From the NCBI GenBank assembly GCA_964581165.1, contig CAZOMM010000019.1, positions 1 through 30,032 on the forward strand: a stretch of 30,032 nucleotides of DNA, given 5' to 3'. The notes beneath the pieces were generated by a model. The model was not told where the DNA came from. It saw only the letters and a list, made by a program, of their open reading frames with translations, and made no database searches. Shown here piece by piece: positions 16,271 through 24,126 of the stretch (position 1 is the stretch's first letter; each line of letters opens with the position of its first letter). Both the position numbers and the translations under genes were made by a program. Origin of the DNA: CAZPAN01 sp964581165. GTDB taxonomy: Bacteria; Actinomycetota; Coriobacteriia; Coriobacteriales; CADBOM01.

Positions 16271-16440
16271 TCGCTCAAAAGTTTTGACATCGATCAAAAG
16301 CTTTGGCGATGCGTAAAAGTCTGGCGACACATAAAAGCATTGGTATCGTTTAAAAGCTTTGGCAACACGCAAAAGGCTTAGCGACACATAAAAGCACTAG
16401 TATCGTTTAAAAACTCTAGCGACACATAAAGAACCTAGCG
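16271..16440. repeat. 19-bp tandem repeat, nine copies, upstream of the iron importer
   Basis: Nine head-to-tail units of 18-19 bases share the core (T/C)AAAAGC-N2-T-RGYR, for example ACACATAAAAGCATTGGTA, TCGTTTAAAAGCTTTGGCA and ACACATAAAAGCACTAGTA. Alternate units begin ACACA or TCG(T/A)T, so a 38-base higher-order unit is visible in the middle. There are no spacers, so it is not a CRISPR. It occupies the whole presumed promoter/leader region of the lipoprotein gene. Confidence 0.88.
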
Positions 16441-16504
16441 ACGATATGAATTTTATGTCCTTTTGCCGCTTACCGTAGCTCAAGATTTTCTCAACTTAGC
16501 TTAC

Positions 16505-16533
16505 TTGCAAACATTCAAGCTAGCCTGTACTAT
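16505..16533 (+). promoter_or_regulatory. sigma70-type promoter of the tRNA-Gln/tRNA-Glu unit
   Basis: TTGCAA (16505-16510), a 17-base spacer and TACTAT (16528-16533) lie 50 bases before tRNA-Gln on the plus strand. Together with the terminator after tRNA-Glu this defines a two-tRNA operon. Confidence 0.6.
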
Positions 16534-16583
16534 CTGGTCTTGCGTTTGCGGGCACCGGGTGCTCGATGCTCTTAAAAAAGCAC

Positions 16584-16657
16584 TGGGGTGTCGTCTAATG
16601 GCAGGACAGCGGATTCTGGTTCCGTCAGTGAGGGTTCGACTCCTTCCACCCCAGCCA
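16584..16657 (+). tRNA. tRNA-Gln (anticodon CTG)
   Basis: A 74-nt tRNA with an encoded CCA. The acceptor TGGGGTG pairs with CACCCCA. The anticodon arm GCGGA-TTCTGGT-TCCGT gives anticodon CTG, which reads CAG. The T-arm has GGTTCGACTCC. Confidence 0.95.
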
Positions 16658-16683
16658 TTGACAAAGCCGACGCAAGAACATAT

Positions 16684-16760
16684 GGCCCGTTCGTCTAGCG
16701 GTTTAGGACACCGCCCTCTCAAGGCGGAGATCACGAGTTCGAATCTCGTACGGGCTACCA
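16684..16760 (+). tRNA. tRNA-Glu (anticodon CTC)
   Basis: A 77-nt tRNA with an encoded CCA. The acceptor GGCCCGT pairs with ACGGGCT (one G-U). The anticodon stem CCGCC/GGCGG encloses CTCTCAA, giving anticodon CTC for codon GAG. The T-arm has AGTTCGAATCT. It starts 26 bases after tRNA-Gln on the same transcript. Confidence 0.95.
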
Positions 16761-16769
16761 AAAAATAAC

Positions 16770-16806
16770 GAGCCGTCTGCATTTGCATTCGGCTCTTTTG
16801 ATTTTT
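16770..16806 (+). terminator. Rho-independent terminator of the tRNA-Gln/tRNA-Glu unit
   Basis: GAGCCG (16770-16775) pairs with CGGCTC (16790-16795), and the inner TGCA/TGCA bases can extend the stem. TTTTGATTTTT follows directly. It begins 10 bases after tRNA-Glu. Confidence 0.85.
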
Positions 16807-17014
16807 CCTCCGCTGATTTTCTTTTCTGTGCCGATCTTCTCTGGGTTGAACCACCGCTGGCATAATCATAGGATGGGCGCGCAGAAGCCGCGCTGGACTC
16901 GGGCAGTCCTCGCTCGCGTTTTTTGTTCTACAAAACACACCTGTATTTGTCTGAGCTTAGTTTTAGAAAGATTTTCTAATTGTTTTTGCTCGCTGCGGAA
17001 CTCGCCAGCATCGG

Positions 17015-17039
17015 CATTCTGCGCACCCTTTGATGAAAG
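17015..17039. repeat. dispersed 25-bp repeat, copy 1
   Basis: CATTCTGCGCACCCTTTG followed by ATGAAAG matches a second copy at 27348-27372 with only about three differences. This copy lies directly after the stop of the minus-strand zinc-ribbon gene. Confidence 0.6.
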
Positions 17040-17049
17040 TTAAAAGCTA

Positions 17050-19650
17050 TCAATCGCGAGACCACTCATAAGAAATGAGAATCAATCTTTCTGTCCCAGA
17101 GTCCTCAACTAGCTGCACCGTTGCAGTTCCAGTTCCATAAGGGGCATCGACTCCAAAAATCTGCATCAACTCATCTGGAGTGCTCGAGTAAAGGCTCTGA
17201 TCACTCACATCATACATATCTCCGCTGGAATAGATGTTAAAGTCGATTTCAAATCTGTTGTTGCCCAAACTCTCTAAGTCATAAGCAAGGGCAACGCCTG
17301 CAGGTAATATGCCGTTTGTAGATACAAAGTAAATATAGTCATCCTGATAGAAAAACGATTCTGAATCGCTTAGCTCAGAGTAATCCAATGTGAATCCGAA
17401 ATATCTTTGTATTATCTCGTCTACACGCGCAGAACTTATACGAATATTACAAATACCATTTCCAACATCCGAGTACTCTGAAGCATCCTCCTTAGATTCC
17501 CAATCGGAGGCGCTATTAAGACCACAATGAAAAATCGCAAAACGAACAAGCTCTTCAATGTCCGAATCCGAAGACAATTCGCCCATGTTTAGCTCAGAGA
17601 AATTGCTTAGGAATATATTGACTGCAAGATAGTCATCCGCATTTGAAAGATCGAGAGAAGCAGAATCTGTTGCAGAGTCATTATCGGATTCTGCATCGGG
17701 TACTAAAGATTCAATTTCTTCTGGGAAATCATTGCATATCGCTCCCTGCTCAATCTGAGTGAGAACTTCGGTAGTCATCTCCACTGTATCTTGCATGAAG
17801 CCAAATTCTCCCGTGTCGTCCCCGTCGCATAGCGCATAGTTTGCTGTGTATGAGGTATAGGATTCGTTTCCGTCAAAATACTCATCGGAGTCAATCTCTG
17901 TATCACCGTTCCAGTATTTTGAGGAACCACTGATGGAGTCATACAGGCTACTAAATTCTGCTACAACGCCAAGATCGCCATTGGTATCTGCTCCAAAGTA
18001 CTGAATGGTCTCGCTTATGGTGTAGTCGTTAGACGTATTGATATCGCTATCTGTTGAGTCACTCTCTGTAGCGGCAGTATCTGTCGCAGTGTCCTCTGCT
18101 TCTGCATCATCTGCTGCACTGTCTGCCGCGCTGTCTGCCACAGCATCATCATCTACATTGTCTGCAGAATTATCATTGGTTGCCGAACCGTCTGCTGCAT
18201 CACTGTCCACAGAATCGTTTGCCTCGCCATTGTTCGCTGTGCTGTCTTCTGTCGCGCTATTATCTGCCGCACTATCTTCTGATGCGTCATCGCTTGTCTC
18301 GCCATCTTCTGCTATGCCATCGCTTGTTGCATCTTCGCCTTCTGCGTCGTTATCTGTAAATGTATATTCCACAAGAGTGTTTTTGAGATAAACCTGCCCA
18401 GCTTCATCCGCTGTAAACTCAACAAACAGCATTCCACCATTTGTGTACGAAGCAAGCCCCTCAAACTGCTCCACCAAGCTCTTGGTATCGCTGTCATAAG
18501 ACCAGACCTTGGTGATGTACGAACCCTCGGGATAATCATTTATTGTTTCTGAATTAGTTTGAGACGAATCGTAATATGTGGTAACCAACTCTTCGATTCC
18601 ATCGTCATTGAAATCGTATAGGCGCACTAAACAAAGACCTTCAAGACGATTGCCGTAAATTTCATCGGCAACAGTGGTGCTTTGGCCATAGGTGTCGGTG
18701 AGCTCTTCGATCTTGTGGTAGTAGGAGAGCCAAGCGGCCTGTCTGTCATCTACAGTGTCATTTTCAGAGCTAGGGGCCAGAGAAACCTCATTTACTGTGC
18801 TGTCATCAGTTTCATCAGTTTCGCCAGTTGCGCCGGCCTCGCCGGTTTCGCCAGTGGAGTTGGAGTCGGAGCTAGAATCGATACTGGAATCAATAACTAT
18901 CTCGGGCAAGTTGTAAATAGCACCTGAATCTGAATTCTGTACTACACCTGTATATGTACCAGAAGATATCTTTTGATCTTCAAACGAAAATCTGCCATTT
19001 TGGACAGACAAGGTAGAAATCTCACCATTCTCATCCATCAATATAAGCTCGGCATCCTCCATAAGGTTGCCGTTTTCGCCATACAAGATGATTTGCGTAT
19101 CGGGACGTACTGCCACAGCCTCGTCCGAACCGTAGAAAATTGCATCTGCCACAGTAGTGGTTCCACCCCGAGAAAGCAGCAAAACACCAACCGCTATGCA
19201 GCAGACCACTACAACTCCACAGGCAGCAATTATGCCAATCTGCACCCTTCGTGGATTCTTAAAGCGATTCCAAAATGACTTCTTATTCTCGATATTCTGG
19301 ACAGGTTCAAAATCATTTGAAGGAGAGTATGCGGTTTGAAATTCCATTGTCTGCTCATTGCTGTTAACTGATTGGAATTCCACTGTCTGAGCATAGTTGT
19401 TATTAGTGTTAGCAAATTGGGATTCCGCTGCTTGAAAACCGTTGTTTGAAAACTGGAACTCCCTTGTTTGTGGGTCGTTACTGACAGCTTGGAAGTCCAT
19501 TGCCTGGGTATCATCGTTAGCAGCTTGAAACTCCACAGTCTGATCGTTCACAGCAAACGAATTAAAATCTCTCCTAGGGGTACCACATTGAGTGCAAAAC
19601 GATTGTCCATCAAACAGCTCGGTGCCGCACTGTGTACAAAAACCTGCCAT
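17050..19650 (-). CDS. zinc-ribbon, single-pass membrane protein with large acidic outer region
   Basis: I do not recognise a named family for the 866-residue whole. A zinc ribbon with Cys5, Cys8, Cys19 and Cys22 starts the protein. Six copies of a 12-residue repeat (QTVEFQ-type) follow at 37-111, then a basic stretch and one membrane helix (about 138-160), so about 700 residues should lie outside. The outer part has a beta-rich segment, EF-hand-like acidic loops (DFNDDGIEE) within a probable VCBS/lysozyme-inhibitor-like domain, and a 110-residue Asp/Ala/Ser/Thr low-complexity stretch (about 435-545). A final domain ends in LILISYEWSRD. ATG follows AAGGAGTTGCA. It is the third and most downstream of three consecutive zinc-ribbon genes, 125 bases after the second. 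The architecture suggests an envelope-linked sensor or scaffold, which is inference. Confidence 0.8.
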   Translation of the reverse strand: MAGFCTQCGTELFDGQSFCTQCGTPRRDFNSFAVNDQTVEFQAANDDTQAMDFQAVSNDPQTREFQFSNNGFQAAESQFANTNNNYAQTVEFQSVNSNEQTMEFQTAYSPSNDFEPVQNIENKKSFWNRFKNPRRVQIGIIAACGVVVVCCIAVGVLLLSRGGTTTVADAIFYGSDEAVAVRPDTQIILYGENGNLMEDAELILMDENGEISTLSVQNGRFSFEDQKISSGTYTGVVQNSDSGAIYNLPEIVIDSSIDSSSDSNSTGETGEAGATGETDETDDSTVNEVSLAPSSENDTVDDRQAAWLSYYHKIEELTDTYGQSTTVADEIYGNRLEGLCLVRLYDFNDDGIEELVTTYYDSSQTNSETINDYPEGSYITKVWSYDSDTKSLVEQFEGLASYTNGGMLFVEFTADEAGQVYLKNTLVEYTFTDNDAEGEDATSDGIAEDGETSDDASEDSAADNSATEDSTANNGEANDSVDSDAADGSATNDNSADNVDDDAVADSAADSAADDAEAEDTATDTAATESDSTDSDINTSNDYTISETIQYFGADTNGDLGVVAEFSSLYDSISGSSKYWNGDTEIDSDEYFDGNESYTSYTANYALCDGDDTGEFGFMQDTVEMTTEVLTQIEQGAICNDFPEEIESLVPDAESDNDSATDSASLDLSNADDYLAVNIFLSNFSELNMGELSSDSDIEELVRFAIFHCGLNSASDWESKEDASEYSDVGNGICNIRISSARVDEIIQRYFGFTLDYSELSDSESFFYQDDYIYFVSTNGILPAGVALAYDLESLGNNRFEIDFNIYSSGDMYDVSDQSLYSSTPDELMQIFGVDAPYGTGTATVQLVEDSGTERLILISYEWSRD
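19318..19542 (-). repeat. 36-bp coding tandem repeat (six copies)
   Basis: It encodes six 12-residue units beginning at residues 37, 49, 61, 73, 88 and 100 of the zinc-ribbon protein, with consensus Q-T-X-E-F-Q followed by polar Asn/Asp/Ser residues. One unit is three residues longer. The repeat lies on the cytoplasmic side, between the zinc ribbon and the membrane helix. Confidence 0.8.
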
Positions 19651-19775
19651 TGCAACTCCTTAGCTCAACTGCAGTCCAACTATTCCGCTACAAAAACATG
19701 CCTCTTATTCAGGAAACCTGTTATCCAGTAATACTCAATACGACTCAATACGTCCTAAACCTAGTTTCTATAGGC

Positions 19776-21287
19776 CTAATAAATCTCACAATACTTGTTA
19801 TAGACATCGCTGCCTACTATGGAATCATTATTAAAAGCAGCAACAACAATGTCTCGAGCTCCAAATCCAAAAGAACCTAACTCATAGGGATAATAGGTAA
19901 TTATTAGCCCCTCTTCGCCAAGGTAATAACGTTGAGGCTCAAGTACAAGATCATCAATGGCATCTTCGTAATCAGAATCCGAAATAGTATCGCTTGGATT
20001 TACAGATAGGTATTGCAATGTTGCGCTTTCGGCAGCTTGTTGAGCCTCTGTTTGTGTCATACCCAAGATCGTCCAAGGATCTACTTCTTGCCCCGTAGAA
20101 AGATCGTAGGTCATTGCATCGATTGCTGAACTCCCATGAGCTCCCCAATATGTGTAGTATCTTTCTGCCCGTATGCTTACGTATGAATCTTCCATGTATG
20201 TAACTGTCATTTTCAGATCTAGGCACTGAGCATATGAGCTGTCGTAGGTCCAATTCTTGGTTGCCTCTAGTTTCTCTTCGAAATAATCTTTTATCGCAGA
20301 GTTGATAGCCACAAGACTGTCATCATCAGAGGTGCTGGAGAACTGAGGATATTTCCACTCTTCTTCTACAGTTGAATTTCCACTATCCGATGGCGGAACA
20401 ATGGTGACACTTGTAGTCACATAGTCATATGAATATTCAGGATCTGGAGCAGTAGTAGCCGAAGTGGGATCATCGGGATTGGGCTGTAATTGGATGGAAT
20501 CAGTGGGGCCTGATGGATCTACATCAAAATCGGGAGGATAGTAAGTCTGTCCATCTTGCTCTATCGTCATGGAGTAGATTCCTTCTGGCAGCTCCTGGAA
20601 ATCCGACATCCTAAATCCAGCAGTTCCACTAACACTCAACGAGGCACTATCCCAAGACAGTTCTTCTTCGACATCTTCTGGAGAAATGGTAACCGTATAG
20701 TTGTCTAAAGGCTCACCAGACAGGTCGTGTGCAACGATAACAGCATCTGGAGATATGGATATGGTTTCATCAGAGGAGTAATAGACCGCAGATGCACTCG
20801 GAGTGTTCCACAAAAACAGGAAGGCAGCTGTTCCTCCCGCTCCTAATACAAGCACGATTATCGCAATCAGAAGGACTATCTTAGCTTTGCCCTTCTTTTT
20901 CTTGGGCCTGCTGTCATATGCGTCGCTTGCGTAATTACTGCCAGCCGATGGCATTTCGTTTGCAGACACCCATGATCCACCGGCGCTACCAGCGGCTGCG
21001 CCACCAGCAGTTGCGCCGACACCAGCAGCGGCACCACCAGCTACACCAGCGGCTGCCCCCATATCCACTGTTGCGTCAGGCCCATCAGCAGATGCACCAC
21101 CGTGAGGAAAAACGCCGGCTTCACGCATTTCAAATGCTGTATGCGGGTTGTAAGTAAACGCGCTGTCCCACTCACTGCCCACTGCAACATTTGGGATGTT
21201 CGTAGACGAATTACCAACGGGAGTTCCACACTGCGTACAGAAAGCCATTTCATCTTCTATATGCGAACCACACTGTGTGCAAAACAT
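19776..21287 (-). CDS. zinc-ribbon, single-pass membrane protein with DUF4163/DUF3298-like outer domain
   Basis: A 503-residue protein from the chosen start. The zinc ribbon uses Cys3, Cys6, Cys17 and Cys20 (MFCTQCG...FCTQCGT). A Gly/Ala-rich linker and a Lys-rich patch precede the membrane helix (about 137-159). The outer part begins with a beta-sandwich-like segment and a proline-rich spacer. The last about 190 residues resemble the DUF4163-DUF3298 pair of RsiV and PdaC: SIRAERYYTYWGAHGSSAID, a TYDLSTGQEV segment, and YYLGEEGLIITYYPYELG. RsiV uses this fold to bind lysozyme and PdaC is a deacetylase anchor, so an envelope or host-lysozyme-sensing role is possible but unproven. The frame is open 60 bases upstream into the previous gene. 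ATG 21287 after AGAGG starts the zinc ribbon and is preferred. Confidence 0.82.
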   Translation of the reverse strand: MFCTQCGSHIEDEMAFCTQCGTPVGNSSTNIPNVAVGSEWDSAFTYNPHTAFEMREAGVFPHGGASADGPDATVDMGAAAGVAGGAAAGVGATAGGAAAGSAGGSWVSANEMPSAGSNYASDAYDSRPKKKKGKAKIVLLIAIIVLVLGAGGTAAFLFLWNTPSASAVYYSSDETISISPDAVIVAHDLSGEPLDNYTVTISPEDVEEELSWDSASLSVSGTAGFRMSDFQELPEGIYSMTIEQDGQTYYPPDFDVDPSGPTDSIQLQPNPDDPTSATTAPDPEYSYDYVTTSVTIVPPSDSGNSTVEEEWKYPQFSSTSDDDSLVAINSAIKDYFEEKLEATKNWTYDSSYAQCLDLKMTVTYMEDSYVSIRAERYYTYWGAHGSSAIDAMTYDLSTGQEVDPWTILGMTQTEAQQAAESATLQYLSVNPSDTISDSDYEDAIDDLVLEPQRYYLGEEGLIITYYPYELGSFGFGARDIVVAAFNNDSIVGSDVYNKYCEIY

Positions 21288-21306
21288 CTGTAACCTCTTC
21301 TGCTTC

Positions 21307-22155
21307 CTATAACGCAGAGGGATCCACCCAAAGATACCAGCTTCCATCTACCTGGATCGCAATTAGCCCTATGTAACCAACGTCCTGGTTGTATGTATCC
21401 CCAGCACTACCATACAAAGAATCTTCTAAAACACGCAAAGAAACTGCCGCTTCTAGTTCCTGTGCTGCCGAAACTGTTAGATCGATCCCTAGATAAGTCA
21501 TCTGGGTATTAATTAAGGCTATGTCATCACTATCAAGATAATCTCCAGGATATATCTCAAACGAAACCGAAACGCTATCCATAAGTTCGGAGAAAGACGA
21601 CGACATCCCAGAGATATCCAAGGTGTCAAAAAGTTCATCCATCAAATCTTCTTGGGATGTCGCGTTGCTTTCTTCCATCAAAGCTTCTATAGCTTCTTGA
21701 GGCATGCAGTTGGCAATCTCGCTTACAACATTTGTAAGCGACGATTGACTAAAGCCATCATCAAATAAGCGCTGATAGGCATTAGTCACCCTAGCAGCAA
21801 CCTGTGTACTATTTGACATACCAGCGGATCCGCCAAGCAGTCCGCTTGCTAGCAGGATTGCTACAACAACAAGCACTGCTGCGAGCGCAATAATTGCAAT
21901 TCTTTTGTAGCCTGCATTTTTCTTTGCTTGAACAACAGCTCCACCGGCATATGAACCAGCAGCTGCGTAGGGCTGGGCTTGGGCTTGGGGCACGCTATTG
22001 GTATCAAAACTATTGCCTGCGTTATAAACACTCGGAGACACGGTTTGCTGCGGTACGGCAGCATTACCAGACGAAACATCTCTTAGATTCTTGCCACAAT
22101 ATCCGCAAAACTGAGCGTTATCTGGCAATTGCTTTCCACAAAATCTACAGAACAT
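21307..22155 (-). CDS. small zinc-ribbon, single-pass membrane protein
   Basis: A 282-residue protein, the first of the three-gene set. The zinc ribbon MFCRFCGKQLPDNAQFCGYCG has Cys3, Cys6, Cys17 and Cys20. A Gln/Ala/Tyr-rich linker precedes one membrane helix (about 85-108, basic residues inside). The outer part, about 170 residues, is acidic and helical at first (VTNAYQRLFDDGF...) and ends in a beta hairpin with DGSWYLWVDPSAL, like the drug-binding or protein-binding domains attached to other bacterial zinc-ribbon membrane proteins; I cannot name the family. ATG 22155 is preferred over ATG 22161, because GAGG then sits seven bases upstream. The next gene begins 19 bases after its stop, so the two form an operon. 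Confidence 0.82.
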   Translation of the reverse strand: MFCRFCGKQLPDNAQFCGYCGKNLRDVSSGNAAVPQQTVSPSVYNAGNSFDTNSVPQAQAQPYAAAGSYAGGAVVQAKKNAGYKRIAIIALAAVLVVVAILLASGLLGGSAGMSNSTQVAARVTNAYQRLFDDGFSQSSLTNVVSEIANCMPQEAIEALMEESNATSQEDLMDELFDTLDISGMSSSFSELMDSVSVSFEIYPGDYLDSDDIALINTQMTYLGIDLTVSAAQELEAAVSLRVLEDSLYGSAGDTYNQDVGYIGLIAIQVDGSWYLWVDPSAL

Positions 22156-22260
22156 CCCCATCCCTCAATTCATGAATCTGAAGCCTTGAAATAATGCCTA
22201 CACACTATTCAAAACAGCGGATTGTTTCAAGCTTTGAAGAATGAACAAGTCTGACCAAAT

Positions 22261-22388
22261 AATGAATGCCGCTAAACGCTTAATGAATGCTGCCGAATGC
22301 TTAAATGAGTTCCGGTAAACACCTAGACTCAATGAGTGGGTGTCGGCAAACACCTAGACTCAATGAATGCTGGTAAACGCCCAGGCTC
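22261..22388. repeat. degenerate 21-31-bp direct repeats after the ABC transporter gene
   Basis: Five units begin AATGAATGC or AATGAGT and continue with a TAAAC or CAAAC core. The last three end in CTAGACTC or CAGGCTC. The last unit ends at the TAG of the ABC transporter. The array fills most of the gap between that gene and the upstream end of the zinc-ribbon operon. Confidence 0.75.
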
Positions 22389-24121
22389 TACAAAGACCAA
22401 GCAGAAGACTGGCTTTGAAGTTCTACCATTTTTGCAAAAACTCCATTGCTCTGCATGAGCTCCTTTGGAGATCCGCTTTCTGCCACCTTGCCTTCAGACA
22501 AAACTACAATTTTGTCGGCATTGGCAACAGTACGCATACGATGAGCAATCACAAGCACGGTCTTACCCGCCAAAAGCCTAGTGAGAGCCTGCTGAACCCT
22601 AGTCTCATTCTCAACATCGAGCGATGCTGTAGCCTCATCCAGCAAAACCACAGGAGTATCCTTAAGGAGTGCCCTAGCAATAGATATGCGCTGACGCTCA
22701 CCCCCAGATAACTTGGCACCATTTTCGCCAATCACAGTCGAATAACCTTGAGGCATTTGATTTACAAACTCATCACAGTTGGCCGCCTTTGCAGCTGCAA
22801 GCACATCCTCATCGCTTGCATCGCGACGACCCAGCCTGATGTTTTCCATAACTGTGTCATCAAAGAGCACAACATCCTGAAAGACCACAGAATAATCCGA
22901 AAACAGCGTCTCGGGATCTACTGTGGAGATATCCACCCCACCAAGAAAGATGCTTCCACCCTGCGGATCCCAAAAGCGTGCAGCCAATTTGGCACAGGTT
23001 GACTTTCCTCCACCACTAGGCCCAACAAGTGCTGTAACCTCGCCTTCTTTGGCAGTAAAGCTCACCCCATCGAGTACAAGCGGCCCGCTTTCTTCGTAAG
23101 AAAAACTCACGTTTTTAAAGACGATGTCATGGCCTTTGGGCTCAAAGTTTTCGCTACCTGTAGCCAGTGGCTCGTTGTAAAAGTCGTCCATTCTTTTAGA
23201 AGCCACATGAGAAGCAAACAGTTCAAAGATCAACATCAAAACCTGATCGAATGGAGCATAGACACGAGAAACCACTAACAAAAAGCAAAACATGGTCATA
23301 AAGTCAATCTGCCCAGACAAAATCAGAGTGGCACCAACTAAAACACAGCTTGCAATTCCAAAACGCAGTATCACCTGAGCTGCCTGCACAAAGATCCCAC
23401 CAACAAGCTCAGACTTTATGTTCTTTTTCTCAAATTGATCTACCTTGGCATCGAGATCTTTTAGATAGGATTCTTCTTGGTTTGTAGCCCTAATCTCACG
23501 AATGCATTCCAAAAGCTCTTGTACTGAGTTTGTCAGAGACACCCTATCTGCACGGGTGGCCTCCTGCATAGGACGAGTAACTCTACGTGAAGCAAACAGG
23601 ACTACAAAAGCCACAGGAACACTCCATAGACTCGCTAATGCCATCCTCCAATCAAAGATCAGCAGACAGACCCCCACAATTCCTGTGGAGATAAGCGAGC
23701 CATACATATATGGGAGAACATGAGAGTAGACATGCTCGATTGTTTGAGCATCGGTCATGATTGTCTCGGTGAGGTCTGCCACATCTCTGCGCCCAAAAAA
23801 GGAGAGAGGCAGCTTGCGAAGACGCTCAGCAAGCGCGATTCGCAGCTTTTTGCTCTCGCGATAAACAACGCCATAGCTATATGTGTACTGGAACCAATGA
23901 GCAATAAACATCAGTACAAAAAAGACCACCAGAGCAATCACGAATGGTATTGGATTTGAAAGAGGGCTGCCCAACACCAAATGGTTTACCAAGTCGTAGG
24001 CAAGCATGAACAAAATTGTCATTCCCGACATAACTACTAAGTTGGTAATGATGGTCCAGACGGTACCAATGCGAACATTTCGGACACCCTCATCGGACAT
24101 CGAATACTTTTCTTTGATCAC
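22388..24121 (-). CDS. ABC exporter-type half transporter (second subunit, YbtP/IrtA-like pair)
   Basis: A membrane-plus-ATPase fusion of about 577 residues. Six membrane helices (type IV exporter fold) occupy about 15-310. The nucleotide-binding domain has Walker A VGPSGGGKST, signature LSGGERQRISIARAL, Walker B VVLLDEATASLD and switch IAHRMRT. The signature and D-loop are canonical, so this subunit probably hydrolyses ATP. The frame is open to ATG 24172, which would overlap the upstream gene by 46 bases. GTG 24121 has GGGAGG eight bases upstream and lies just after the upstream TGA, so it is chosen. It forms a heterodimer with the upstream half transporter. The similar YbtPQ and IrtAB pairs import siderophore-iron in spite of the exporter fold. 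Confidence 0.85.
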   Translation of the reverse strand: MIKEKYSMSDEGVRNVRIGTVWTIITNLVVMSGMTILFMLAYDLVNHLVLGSPLSNPIPFVIALVVFFVLMFIAHWFQYTYSYGVVYRESKKLRIALAERLRKLPLSFFGRRDVADLTETIMTDAQTIEHVYSHVLPYMYGSLISTGIVGVCLLIFDWRMALASLWSVPVAFVVLFASRRVTRPMQEATRADRVSLTNSVQELLECIREIRATNQEESYLKDLDAKVDQFEKKNIKSELVGGIFVQAAQVILRFGIASCVLVGATLILSGQIDFMTMFCFLLVVSRVYAPFDQVLMLIFELFASHVASKRMDDFYNEPLATGSENFEPKGHDIVFKNVSFSYEESGPLVLDGVSFTAKEGEVTALVGPSGGGKSTCAKLAARFWDPQGGSIFLGGVDISTVDPETLFSDYSVVFQDVVLFDDTVMENIRLGRRDASDEDVLAAAKAANCDEFVNQMPQGYSTVIGENGAKLSGGERQRISIARALLKDTPVVLLDEATASLDVENETRVQQALTRLLAGKTVLVIAHRMRTVANADKIVVLSEGKVAESGSPKELMQSNGVFAKMVELQSQSSAWSL

Positions 24122-24126
24122 TTGCC

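Noticed and set aside
16271..16440. Possible CRISPR array
   Set aside because: Units are contiguous 19-mers without spacers, are too diverged between copies, and no cas gene is present.
18038..18391. Plus-strand Ser/Ala-rich open frame
   Set aside because: It is the complement of the Asp/Ala/Ser low-complexity part of the large zinc-ribbon gene.
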